Of a DNA stretch of 48,681 bases, positions 40,405 to 46,260 are shown in pieces. Position 1 is the stretch's first letter. Every line of letters starts with the position of its first letter. A program made the position numbers and the translations under genes. Source of the stretch: a virus; IMG/VR virus record IMGVR_UViG_3300036398_001822, positions 1-48,681 of that record. One strand, written 5' to 3'. Under the pieces are notes generated by a model, which saw only the letters and a list, made by a program, of their open reading frames with translations, made no database searches and was not told the origin of the DNA.

Positions 40405-40773
40405 ATGTTTAGACTAGATTTTATAATGAGATCTCTACGAGAATTAAATCCACTTCTAGAAGGATATTGTGCGACTTATGATGGTAAGGTAATATCTAGA
40501 AAAAATAAAGTACTTAAGCAATTCAGAAGGAACAAACAGTCTAGGTGTCCCTATTTAAGTATCAGTGTGTGGGATAAGACCTCTGGTTTTGCAAGACAAT
40601 TCTTTGTACATCGACTTGTAGCGTATCAATATTGTGATTTAAATCTTGAAGATATAACAGGTCTTGTGGTTAATCATATCGATGGTAACCCTCATAATAA
40701 CCATGCAAAAAACTTAGAGTGGGTTACGCAAAAAGAAAACGTACTTAAGTATCACAGTAACGTTATAACATAA
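40405..40773 (+). CDS. HNH endonuclease (homing-type), only plus-strand gene
   Basis: The 122-residue protein ends with FVHRLVAYQYCDLNLEDITG LVVNHIDGNPHNNHAKNLEW VTQKENV. H69-R70, N90-H91-x-D93 and N103 fit the HNH_3 (PF13392-type) pattern of homing endonucleases. Residues about 19-40 (EGYCATYDGKVISRKNKVLK) resemble the NUMOD-type beta segment that precedes such nucleases. An alternative start is the ATG at 40426. It is the only gene on the opposite strand, in an AT-rich patch next to repeats, consistent with a mobile insertion. Confidence 0.8.
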   Translation: MFRLDFIMRSLRELNPLLEGYCATYDGKVISRKNKVLKQFRRNKQSRCPYLSISVWDKTSGFARQFFVHRLVAYQYCDLNLEDITGLVVNHIDGNPHNNHAKNLEWVTQKENVLKYHSNVIT

Positions 40774-41049
40774 TTGCATGAGGTCTGTGTGAATTTTTGT
40801 GTCGGTCTGGGGATATTTGCGGGGGTGGGGCTTGACGAACTGCGAGTCTTATGCTACGCTCGCTTAGCTCACAAGACCTGGAGGGGTTTATAAGGTACTG
40901 GAGGCATTTATAAGCATTTAGAGCACTTAGACCTGGAGGGGTTTATAAGGTACTGGAGGCATTTATAAGCATTTAGAGCACTTAATTCAAATAATACAAG
41001 GATATAACACTAACATTATACAACCAAACAAATCACACAAATATATTTT
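40774..41049. other. Gene-free region with tandem repeat
   Basis: This 276-base region after the HNH gene has no gene. It contains an imperfect stem-loop (GCGAG ... CTCGC near 40847-40862, overlapping a GTCTT/AAGAC pair), then the 55-bp tandem repeat and an AT-rich tail before the next gene stop at 41050. Confidence 0.6.
40875..40984. repeat. Perfect 55-bp tandem duplication
   Basis: Units 40875-40929 and 40930-40984 are identical. Each has two sub-units of the form CTGGAGG-N2-TTTATAAG, so the CTGGAGG...TTTATAAG motif occurs four times. On the minus strand each unit gives a TATAAATG close to the late-promoter octamer. It carries no gene. Its role may be a slippage product, a protein-binding array or a recombination site. 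Confidence 0.85.
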
Positions 41050-41262
41050 TTAATACATTTTTAATTGATTTTGTTGTTGAACAGTATCACAATCATTCCA
41101 ATGTCTAACTACTCCAGCAATGATAAAACAGTTGGTAATCAGATAGGTTGCGAAGATAATAGTACGAATGATTGCGATTCTATCAGACTCTTTATCACAC
41201 TTGGATGCTTTCTCACCTAATGACTTTGCCCACCATCTCCACAGTGTTTTTTTCTTTTTCAT
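41050..41262 (-). CDS. Conserved cyanophage membrane protein (70 aa)
   Basis: MKKKKTLWRWWAKSLGEKAS KCDKESDRIAIIRTIIFATY LITNCFIIAGVVRHWNDC... has a positively charged Trp-rich N-terminus and one transmembrane helix at about 30-52. The 'WRWWAKSLGEKASKCDxExD' segment resembles cyanophage membrane proteins. It is coupled to the upstream gene by an ATGA overlap. Function is unknown. Confidence 0.7.
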   Translation of the reverse strand: MKKKKTLWRWWAKSLGEKASKCDKESDRIAIIRTIIFATYLITNCFIIAGVVRHWNDCDTVQQQNQLKMY

Positions 41263-41507
41263 ACCTTACACATAACCTCTGAATACTTATCCTTTCTATA
41301 TCCTATAACCTTTAATTCATCCCATTGATAAGGATAACATAAGACAAGCACTCGGTTATTCTTATGAAGTGAACACGCTTGAAGATTAAGTTCATCTTTG
41401 GGAATAACTCTTGTCTCAATGGTAATATAAGATTGATCTACAAAGTAAACCCATCCTTCTACTCCTTTAGTCCATTGAACATAATCATTCAAACGTGGTT
41501 TATACAT
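41259..41507 (-). CDS. Conserved cyanophage protein (82 aa)
   Basis: MYKPRLNDYVQWTKGVEGWV YFVDQSYITIETRVIPKDEL ... NRVLVLCYPYQWDELKVIGY ... looks like a small beta-barrel (SH3-like) protein; the 'KPRLNDYVxWTKGVEGWVYFxDxxYITIE' segment resembles cyanophage proteins. It overlaps its neighbours on both sides. Function is unknown. Confidence 0.65.
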   Translation of the reverse strand: MYKPRLNDYVQWTKGVEGWVYFVDQSYITIETRVIPKDELNLQACSLHKNNRVLVLCYPYQWDELKVIGYRKDKYSEVMCKV

Positions 41508-41790
41508 AAGCAGCTTCTAATGGTGTGAGTTTAAGTTGCATTGCAGAGTATGGAGTTGTATCTTCAATCTTTACGCACTTACCAACGGTCTTACTATTAA
41601 CTGGGGCGAAGTATTCTTTTGTCTTTGAATTATAGAATCCCCAAATACACCGAACAGAAGCACCAAGGTTATAATCAAACTTACGAGTGTTGTGAATCCA
41701 GATTGCGGTAACATTACGCTTGAATGGAACTTGTTCATAATAATAACCTTTGGGTGCTTGATGTGGAAATTCAGGAATCACGGACTGCAC
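41500..41790 (-). CDS. Conserved phage protein (96 aa)
   Basis: MQSVIPEFPHQAPKGYYYEQ VPFKRNVTAIWIHNTRKFDY NLGASVRCIWGFYNSKTKEY FAPVNSKTVGKCVKIEDTTP YSAMQLKLTPLEAAYV begins with a GTG at 41790; a second in-frame GTG three codons later is also possible. The 'PEFPHQAPKGYYYEQVPFKRNVTAIWI' start resembles T4-like phage proteins. It overlaps the upstream 53-residue gene by 20 bases. Function is unknown. Confidence 0.6.
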   Translation of the reverse strand: MQSVIPEFPHQAPKGYYYEQVPFKRNVTAIWIHNTRKFDYNLGASVRCIWGFYNSKTKEYFAPVNSKTVGKCVKIEDTTPYSAMQLKLTPLEAAYV

Positions 41791-41932
41791 GGAGATACTT
41801 TGGATTGTAACCTAAAGACAGATAATTGTTTAACATTAGATCACACTGTTCTTTCGTCAGATTCTTTGCATCCTCTTCAATCAATGCCCAACCGTGAGAG
41901 AACAGTTCTTCAATACGATACAGTTGTGTCAT
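41771..41932 (-). CDS. Small conserved cyanophage protein (53 aa)
   Basis: MTQLYRIEELFSHGWALIEE DAKNLTKEQCDLMLNNYLSL GYNPKYLRAVRDS runs from the ATG at 41932 to the TGA at 41771. The 'LYRIEELxxxGWxLIExDAxNLTKEQCDxxLxxYxSxGYNPxYLRAVRD' pattern resembles proteins of T4-like cyanophages. Its ATG overlaps the upstream stop (ATGA). Function is unknown. Confidence 0.7.
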   Translation of the reverse strand: MTQLYRIEELFSHGWALIEEDAKNLTKEQCDLMLNNYLSLGYNPKYLRAVRDS

Positions 41933-42159
41933 GTGGTAAATGCCTCCAGAAGTCCAGACTCATATTCATCAACCAAAGCGAACTTTTGAGCGTTCACGAC
42001 TCTTTCCATAATGCGATCAGTGTAACGATCATCAAACATTTGCTCTCGTGAAAGAATCTCAAATGCTTCAGTATCAGACTCGGCAATCAGATTGATCAGA
42101 CCTCCATATTCGGAAGAAGGGAACGGCACCCAGTAGTCAACAATATACAGTGATTTCAT
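41929..42159 (-). CDS. Conserved cyanophage protein (76 aa)
   Basis: MKSLYIVDYWVPFPSSEYGG LINLIAESDTEAFEILSREQ MFDDRYTDRIMERVVNAQKF ALVDEYESGLLEAFTT resembles proteins of T4-like cyanophages (start 'MKSLYIVDYWVPFPSSEYGGLINxIAESD'). It is acidic and alpha/beta. It overlaps the 53-residue gene start by four bases. Function is unknown. Confidence 0.7.
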   Translation of the reverse strand: MKSLYIVDYWVPFPSSEYGGLINLIAESDTEAFEILSREQMFDDRYTDRIMERVVNAQKFALVDEYESGLLEAFTT

Positions 42160-42160
42160 T

Positions 42161-42352
42161 TCAGTTTGTTTTGGACTCCTTTATTTTAGTATAGGGATTA
42201 GTGTTTGTCAAGCAGCAGAGTTGTCTTTCAATTTCAAACTTAATAGGCAGTAGATGAGAAGCAAAGAAACCAGCATACTCTCCGTCTTGTAAAAGATTGT
42301 AGATATTTTCAGTTTGTTGAAGAGCAAAAATAAGTTTAGTTCTCTGATCCAT
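42161..42352 (-). CDS. Small conserved cyanophage protein (63 aa)
   Basis: MDQRTKLIFALQQTENIYNL LQDGEYAGFFASHLLPIKFE IERQLCCLTNTNPYTKIKES KTN is helical; 'YxLLxxxEYxxFxxxHLxxIKxEIERQL' fits a small cyanophage family. Its ATG overlaps the stop of the upstream 60-residue gene by one base. Function is unknown. Confidence 0.65.
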   Translation of the reverse strand: MDQRTKLIFALQQTENIYNLLQDGEYAGFFASHLLPIKFEIERQLCCLTNTNPYTKIKESKTN

Positions 42353-42534
42353 CAGACAAACTCTTGAATGTAATAGTCCACAGTTACCTCCAACTCCGCT
42401 GCTTTTTGCTCATAGAAGTTATCGGTGTATTGTTTAGCAGCAACCCATGCTTCATGATTGAATTGTTCAGTTTCAGAGTGCTTCATGAAATCCTCATATG
42501 CTTTAATGAATTGTTCAATATCTTCGTCGTTCAT
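42352..42534 (-). CDS. Small acidic phage protein ending DYYIQEFV (60 aa)
   Basis: MNDEDIEQFIKAYEDFMKHS ETEQFNHEAWVAAKQYTDNF YEQKAAELEVTVDYYIQEFV is helical and acidic. Its end is nearly identical to that of the 48-residue protein at 39358-39504, so the two are paralogues. It is coupled to the upstream membrane peptide (ATGA). Function is unknown. Confidence 0.65.
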   Translation of the reverse strand: MNDEDIEQFIKAYEDFMKHSETEQFNHEAWVAAKQYTDNFYEQKAAELEVTVDYYIQEFV

Positions 42535-42656
42535 TTCACTTGCTCCTGAGAATTTCCATAGTAGGAATCAATCATCTTCCGATCACGTTCAATCAGAAAA
42601 ATGTTCCATCCAATAATAAATCCAAATACAGCAATAATCAAGTAAGTCAGTTTCAT
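42531..42656 (-). CDS. Membrane micro-protein (41 aa)
   Basis: MKLTYLIIAVFGFIIGWNIF LIERDRKMIDSYYGNSQEQV K runs from the ATG at 42656 to the TGA at 42531. It has one transmembrane helix (3-22) and a basic/polar tail. Start and stop both overlap neighbours. Small cyanophage genes of this kind are probable membrane effectors. Function is unknown. Confidence 0.6.
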   Translation of the reverse strand: MKLTYLIIAVFGFIIGWNIFLIERDRKMIDSYYGNSQEQVK

Positions 42657-42904
42657 CAGCAAGCACCTGCCATCGGATTCACATTCACTTCTTCCGTGTT
42701 GAAACCGGTGACTTCATAACCAAGACCAATGCGCTCAGCACATTCACGCTCAAAATCACGCTTGGTGATGCATTTGGTGCTCATGGTATCCACACCTTGA
42801 AACTTGAGAACTTTGTAAAGGAACTGAGTGCTACCTTCGATGGGAAAGTAATCCACAACCATAGAAGGTTTTCCATCAATTTTGGAGGTGGAGATCAGTT
42901 GCAT
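42656..42904 (-). CDS. Small phage protein (82 aa)
   Basis: MQLISTSKIDGKPSMVVDYF PIEGSTQFLYKVLKFQGVDT MSTKCITKRDFERECAERIG LGYEVTGFNTEEVNVNPMAG AC is an unrecognised alpha/beta protein. It has a TATAAT -10 25 bases upstream and heads the coupled chain of small genes that runs to 41050. It overlaps the next start by one base. Confidence 0.6.
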   Translation of the reverse strand: MQLISTSKIDGKPSMVVDYFPIEGSTQFLYKVLKFQGVDTMSTKCITKRDFERECAERIGLGYEVTGFNTEEVNVNPMAGAC

Positions 42905-42928
42905 GGGGTGTCTCTCGATTACCTCTGT

Positions 42929-42987
42929 ATTATAGATCAGAACGACGGCACCACGTCGTAGCGTAGACCAGTTTGCGAAGTGTCCAT
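42929..42987 (-). promoter_or_regulatory. Promoter with dyad operator for the 82-aa gene
   Basis: Consensus TATAAT (42929-42934) 24 bases before the ATG. The degenerate dyad TAGACCA-N10-TGTCCAT (42964-42987) lies 29 bases upstream, inside the 3' end of the 67-residue gene. The leader contains AGGTAATCGAGAG, shared with two other promoters. Confidence 0.5.
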
Positions 42988-43140
42988 CTGCTCCCAGATC
43001 GTGTAAAGTTTATTATACAGTGCAGGAACACTTCCAAATTCCCGTGCGATTCGGTTCTCTTCACGCAGGTTAAGTTCCTGCAGTGCAGATAGAATTACAC
43101 CAATTTCATGAACATTCAATTGTACAGTCATTTCAGTCAT
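42937..43140 (-). CDS. Small conserved cyanophage protein (67 aa)
   Basis: MTEMTVQLNVHEIGVILSAL QELNLREENRIAREFGSVPA LYNKLYTIWEQMDTSQTGLR YDVVPSF contains ALQELNLREENRIAREFGSVPxLYxK, a motif like that of small cyanophage proteins. It is helical. It follows the exported-protein gene by a few bases. Function is unknown. Confidence 0.7.
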   Translation of the reverse strand: MTEMTVQLNVHEIGVILSALQELNLREENRIAREFGSVPALYNKLYTIWEQMDTSQTGLRYDVVPSF

Positions 43141-43144
43141 TTAA

Positions 43145-43507
43145 TCAGTCCCAAGATACATTTTCAAGAATAAAACCAGGCATCACATAAGTCCACCCAG
43201 ATCCACCAGGTTTATAATCCCACTTATATTCAAATTGATTGTGACTATCCCAAGTCATATATCCTTTCTCTTTATCAAAACGACCTTTGATCGTCAGACT
43301 ATGCTTATTAGAGAAAATGTTACGAGTGCGAAGTGCTCCGTTCGGTTCACGGGTTTCAATCACTACACAGACATCAGGATAGGTTTGAATTCCGTATTCC
43401 AAAATACAATTCGTTTCATACCGAAACGGACGGTATACTTTAGATTCAGTTTGCGCGAACGTAGGAGTCGCAAACAGAAGTGCAGCAGCAAGAAGAAGTT
43501 TTTTCAT
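43145..43507 (-). CDS. Exported small protein with signal peptide (120 aa)
   Basis: From the ATG at 43507 the protein is MKKLLLAAALLFATPTFAQT ESKVYRPFRYETNCILEYGI .... Residues 1-19 are a classical signal peptide (KK, LLLAAALLF, then TFA-Q), so the mature protein should be in the periplasm or outside the cell. Two Cys (34 and 47) could form a disulfide. The rest is a beta-rich domain with HNQFEYKWDYKPGGSGWTYV. A TTG before the ATG is not favoured. The ATG overlaps the upstream stop. It could act in superinfection exclusion or lysis; this is inference. Confidence 0.7.
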   Translation of the reverse strand: MKKLLLAAALLFATPTFAQTESKVYRPFRYETNCILEYGIQTYPDVCVVIETREPNGALRTRNIFSNKHSLTIKGRFDKEKGYMTWDSHNQFEYKWDYKPGGSGWTYVMPGFILENVSWD

Positions 43508-43734
43508 CAATAGTGTGCCTCGGAATAATCAAGTTGAGTAGAGTATTCAGCAATCTTATTATAGCATTTCACTCGCATTTCGTCATCAGCACCTTTCATA
43601 AAGGAAAAGCAATACTTCATACGCTGTTCAGGATGTGCATTGATTCGTGCGATCTCTGCTTGTTGCTTTTCACGATAAGAGTTGTAGGCAAACATCTCAC
43701 GATCAGCGAAGGGCATGGTGCGAGAGGGGTGCAT
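43507..43734 (-). CDS. Unknown small protein (75 aa)
   Basis: MHPSRTMPFADREMFAYNSY REKQQAEIARINAHPEQRMK YCFSFMKGADDEMRVKCYNK IAEYSTQLDYSEAHY is helical and unrecognised. It has a TATGAT -10 and a dyad operator upstream. It is translationally coupled to the exported protein (one-base overlap). Confidence 0.55.
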   Translation of the reverse strand: MHPSRTMPFADREMFAYNSYREKQQAEIARINAHPEQRMKYCFSFMKGADDEMRVKCYNKIAEYSTQLDYSEAHY

Positions 43735-43759
43735 CTGGTGTTCTCTTGATTACCTTGTA

Positions 43760-43818
43760 ATCATACTGCCTGCAGCAGGCGATTGGGAAAGAACTGTGCC
43801 ACTTGTGAATCTGTCCAC
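43760..43818 (-). promoter_or_regulatory. Promoter with dyad operator for the 75-aa gene
   Basis: TATGAT (43760-43765) 25 bases before the ATG, overlapping the stop of the upstream gene. The dyad TGTGCCA-N10-TGTCCAC (43795-43818) lies 29 bases upstream, in that gene's coding sequence. The leader has AAGGTAATCAAGAGAACACC. Confidence 0.6.
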
Positions 43819-44240
43819 CCGTTCTTCTCAAACAGATACTCAAGATATAAGGTTTCTTCCTGTTCCCGTGCTTCTATTTCATGTGGTTGATACCAATAGT
43901 CAATATCTTCCACACATTCTTTACCATAACACATTTTTCCGCGACGCATTCGCAGCGAACCGACCACCCACTGTCGCAGATGGACCAGTTCATGCAAAAG
44001 AGTTTTTATATACAACTCCTCCTCCATATGAGTCTGGAGTTCAATTATAAAGTGACGTGGGCGATAAAACTCACCAGCAACATCACAATACCCATAAACT
44101 CCTTCACGCTTTAGACCTCTATGAATAATATCCACATCGATCTGATGGCGTGGAAAGAATTTATTCAGAAACCAAGTGGTAACGTCCTCACAGAGGAGTT
44201 TAGAATAACCATATCCAGAAGTGTAAATGCTACTTTGCAT
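43761..44240 (-). CDS. HExxH metalloprotease-like protein (159 aa)
   Basis: From the ATG at 44240 the protein has a zincin motif: H83-E84-L-V-H87 in LYIKTLLHELVHLRQWVVG and a distal E in WYQPHEIEAREQEETLYLEY (about residues 117-136), as in SprT-like and related zinc proteases. Before it are GYCDVAGEFYRPRHFIIELQ. There are four Cys but no Cys-rich zinc ribbon, so this is not a complete SprT. It might process virion or host proteins. The longer frame to 44258 begins with TTG. The catalytic role is inferred from the motif. Confidence 0.65.
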   Translation of the reverse strand: MQSSIYTSGYGYSKLLCEDVTTWFLNKFFPRHQIDVDIIHRGLKREGVYGYCDVAGEFYRPRHFIIELQTHMEEELYIKTLLHELVHLRQWVVGSLRMRRGKMCYGKECVEDIDYWYQPHEIEAREQEETLYLEYLFEKNGWTDSQVAQFFPNRLLQAV

Positions 44241-44295
44241 GACCAATGAGAAAACCAAACAAAAGATGAAACAAAGAGAAGTTTCTCTCTACCAG

Positions 44296-44532
44296 TCATC
44301 GTGCGATCACATCAAGAGTTTCCATCATCATCAGCGAAAGTTCCATACGATTGTCTTCGTCAACTACAGGAATGTTTGTCTCAACAAACTCACTCACAAG
44401 TTCTTGAAGCAACTCAGTCATACGTTGGTCAGCATACACATAAGTAGCAAGTTCTCTCTTGAAACCATCACGCAGCAGTCGCAGAGACTTGGTAACAGTC
44501 AGTTCTTTGATTTCTTGAGCAGCGTCAAACAT
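44296..44532 (-). CDS. Small conserved cyanophage protein (78 aa)
   Basis: From the ATG at 44532 the protein is MFDAAQEIKELTVTKSLRLL RDGFKRELATYVYADQRMTE LLQELVSEFVETNIPVVDED NRMELSLMMMETLDVIAR. The 'LTxTKSLRLLRDGFKRELxTYVYxDxRxxELLxELVxEFVExNIPVVDE' pattern resembles cyanophage proteins. It is helical and acidic. The longer upstream frame overlaps the neighbouring gene and is not favoured. Function is unknown. Confidence 0.7.
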   Translation of the reverse strand: MFDAAQEIKELTVTKSLRLLRDGFKRELATYVYADQRMTELLQELVSEFVETNIPVVDEDNRMELSLMMMETLDVIAR

Positions 44533-44558
44533 TGGAGGAAAATAATAAAGTTGAACAA

Positions 44559-44909
44559 TCAGCGAGCGTAGAGATAACCACCTGCCCAATCTGCCTTTGC
44601 ATACAACCATTCACGCTGTTCAATCAGACGCAGATCGTAGCGAACACCTTTAGCAGGAGATTTCCAAGAAGCAGACTTGTACAATTCACCAGTCTTACGG
44701 TCAACAAAAGCGTGAACAGAGCGACCACCAGCAGAATCAATCATAATGACTTTGTGATACTTGCGACCCGACTCGATAATGTAGTCATAACCTTTAGGAG
44801 CGGCGTCCCTGAGAGCGTCACAGAGCATCAGAGTCCACTTGGTAACATTCAACTGGATGGTGTTCCTAGCGTCTTGCTGGGCAGCGTAGTCAGCGAAGGT
44901 TGCAGTCAT
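44559..44909 (-). CDS. Conserved phage protein (116 aa)
   Basis: From the ATG at 44909 the protein is MTATFADYAAQQDARNTIQL NVTKWTLMLCDALRDAAPKG YDYIIESGRKYHKVIMIDSA GGRSVHAFVDRKTGELYKSA SWKSPAKGVRYDLRLIEQRE WLYAKADWAGGYLYAR. The YDYIIESGRKYHKxIMxDSxGGRSVHAFVDxxTGxxYKxASWKxPAKGVRYxL ... ADWAGGYLYxR pattern resembles proteins of marine phages. A TATAAT -10 and a dyad operator support this start. Function is unknown. Confidence 0.75.
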   Translation of the reverse strand: MTATFADYAAQQDARNTIQLNVTKWTLMLCDALRDAAPKGYDYIIESGRKYHKVIMIDSAGGRSVHAFVDRKTGELYKSASWKSPAKGVRYDLRLIEQREWLYAKADWAGGYLYAR

Positions 44910-44930
44910 CGGTTGGTTGCGTATGTGCTT

Positions 44931-44990
44931 ATTATAGCGGCACCTAGGCACCGCTCAGAGCGTCACTGTGCCAGTTCTGTATCTGGCACC
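44931..44990 (-). promoter_or_regulatory. Promoter with dyad operator for the 116-aa gene
   Basis: TATAAT (44931-44936) is 21 bases before the ATG. The dyad TGTGCCA-N10-TGGCACC (44967-44990) lies 30 bases upstream, inside the 3' end of the 41-residue gene. A CCTAGG-centred pseudo-palindrome lies between them at the -35 region. Confidence 0.62.
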
Positions 44991-45088
44991 CAGTAGTCAT
45001 CATCATACAGGTATCCCATCCAATCTACAGGGTCAGAACCATAGATCTCAATCTCACGCAGTTCTTCAATCAGTTCAGACAGATCCAT
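44963..45088 (-). CDS. Acidic micro-protein (41 aa)
   Basis: MDLSELIEELREIEIYGSDP VDWMGYLYDDDYWVPDTELA Q runs from the ATG at 45088 to the TGA at 44963. It is acidic with three Trp. The start is supported by a TATAAT -10 23 bases upstream. Its 3' end is the operator of the next gene. Function is unknown. Confidence 0.55.
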   Translation of the reverse strand: MDLSELIEELREIEIYGSDPVDWMGYLYDDDYWVPDTELAQ

Positions 45089-45111
45089 CAGAAACCCTCA
45101 GATACTTTGGT

Positions 45112-45169
45112 ATTATAGCAGAAAACCCGCCTTGTGGGCGGGTCTTGTGACGGTTCAGAAAGCGTCAGA
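45112..45169 (-). promoter_or_regulatory. Promoter with dyad operator for the 41-aa gene
   Basis: TATAAT (45112-45117) 23 bases before the ATG. The dyad TGTGACG-N10-CGTCAGA (45146-45169) lies 28 bases upstream and covers the stop of the ParB-like gene. The terminator hairpin of that gene lies between them. Confidence 0.58.
45125..45143 (-). terminator. Terminator after the ParB-like gene
   Basis: A perfect ACCCGCC/GGCGGGT stem with a five-base loop, followed on the minus strand by TTTTC. It is probably an intrinsic terminator, although the U-tract is short. Confidence 0.6.
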
Positions 45170-46169
45170 GAGAAACGACGCCACCATCAGGATCGATATT
45201 AACTAACTGAGAGGGACGTACACCAAACTCAAAAGGCATCCAATTTTTATCTGCTTTAATGAGAACTGCCATTTCTTGAATTGCCTCGGCAAGTTCAAGA
45301 AACTCTCTCTTTTGTTCTTCAATCATTTTTTCAACGTCTTTTGCCTTAGTGCCATTTGGTGCAAAAAGATTCACGCGAGTGCGCCTTCCAGTTTCTTTAA
45401 AGTCTTTAAGAATATGGCAGAAGTTACGAGGTCCATGAGTGGCATTTGCAGTAGCAGCAAAGGTACGACCGTGAAGACCATCTTCGTCCAGTTTGCCTTT
45501 TGAAGCATATCCTTTCTGTTGAAGATATTCTGCTGCCTTTGCTTCCGAAAAAGTGGCAACAGAAGTGTCTGGATATGCCTTATCAAAGATACGATCAGTA
45601 ATCGTATTTACTTGGTCATTGGTAAAGGTGTGTTCGATGTTATTAATCCAACCTTTAATATCGACCTTGGAAACTGTCCGATTTGGATGACGTTTCACCC
45701 AAAGAATTCCTTTGGTAATAAAGTCATCGCGGGTTGCTTTCTTAGCTTGTGCATGGTTATTTGCTCCAAGACCAATCTCATCTTCAAGATCTTCTAAACA
45801 ATATCCTTCTTCCAATTCATAAACATCAAAAACCCAAGATTCTTGTTTACGAATTTTGAGAGCAGAAACGCGAGTGAATCCATCAATCAACTTATAGACT
45901 GCACCAACTTTTACAACAATAGGAGGAAGTTGATCGTAACGAATACCTTTAGCAAACTCACCGACCAGAGCATCAGTGTGTACAGTATCTGTACCTTCTG
46001 AACGTGCAGTATTCTTTTCAGTACCTCCACCAACATCAATTCTATCAATTTCAGAAATGATTGTGTTTACATATTTTCCAGACTTAAATTTTCGACGTGC
46101 TTCACGATTAGGAAGCATATCGATATTGGGAACTTCGCAACGAGCGATAGGAGTGTGATTTTGAGACAT
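45165..46169 (-). CDS. ParB-like nuclease-fold protein (334 aa)
   Basis: Residues about 74-105 (YDQLPPIVVKVGAVYKLIDG FTRVSALKIRKQESWVFDVY) match the ParB/Srx N-terminal fold with its LIDGxTRxxAL motif. After this come KKATRDDFITKGILWVKRHP and a helical C-terminal region (KAKDVEKMIEEQKREFLELA). Such proteins occur in many phages, some with DNA-nicking or CTPase activity. It lies in front of two DNA methyltransferase genes. A TATAGT -10 lies about 59 bases upstream. The terminator is at 45125-45143. Exact function is not evident. Confidence 0.65.
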   Translation of the reverse strand: MSQNHTPIARCEVPNIDMLPNREARRKFKSGKYVNTIISEIDRIDVGGGTEKNTARSEGTDTVHTDALVGEFAKGIRYDQLPPIVVKVGAVYKLIDGFTRVSALKIRKQESWVFDVYELEEGYCLEDLEDEIGLGANNHAQAKKATRDDFITKGILWVKRHPNRTVSKVDIKGWINNIEHTFTNDQVNTITDRIFDKAYPDTSVATFSEAKAAEYLQQKGYASKGKLDEDGLHGRTFAATANATHGPRNFCHILKDFKETGRRTRVNLFAPNGTKAKDVEKMIEEQKREFLELAEAIQEMAVLIKADKNWMPFEFGVRPSQLVNIDPDGGVVSL

Positions 46170-46227
46170 AGTAAAAGTGCAATTTGACTTAATTCAATAG
46201 GGCATCTGCCCTTCTGAACTGAATACA

Positions 46228-46233
46228 CTATAA
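46228..46233 (-). promoter_or_regulatory. -10 TATAGT of the ParB-like gene
   Basis: GGTTATAGTG on the minus strand, 59 bases upstream of the ATG at 46169. A partial right half-site (TTGTCACA, 46269-46276) occurs further upstream. A possible early promoter with a longer leader. Confidence 0.4.
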
Positions 46234-46260
46234 CCGATTGCTGGTCCCCCGTCAAGGGTC

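Noticed and set aside
40875-40984. CRISPR array
   Set aside because: The two 55-bp units are directly adjacent with no spacers, and no Cas gene is present.
41692-42051. Plus-strand frame (119 codons)
   Set aside because: It overlaps three minus-strand genes that resemble conserved cyanophage proteins and are linked by start-stop overlaps.
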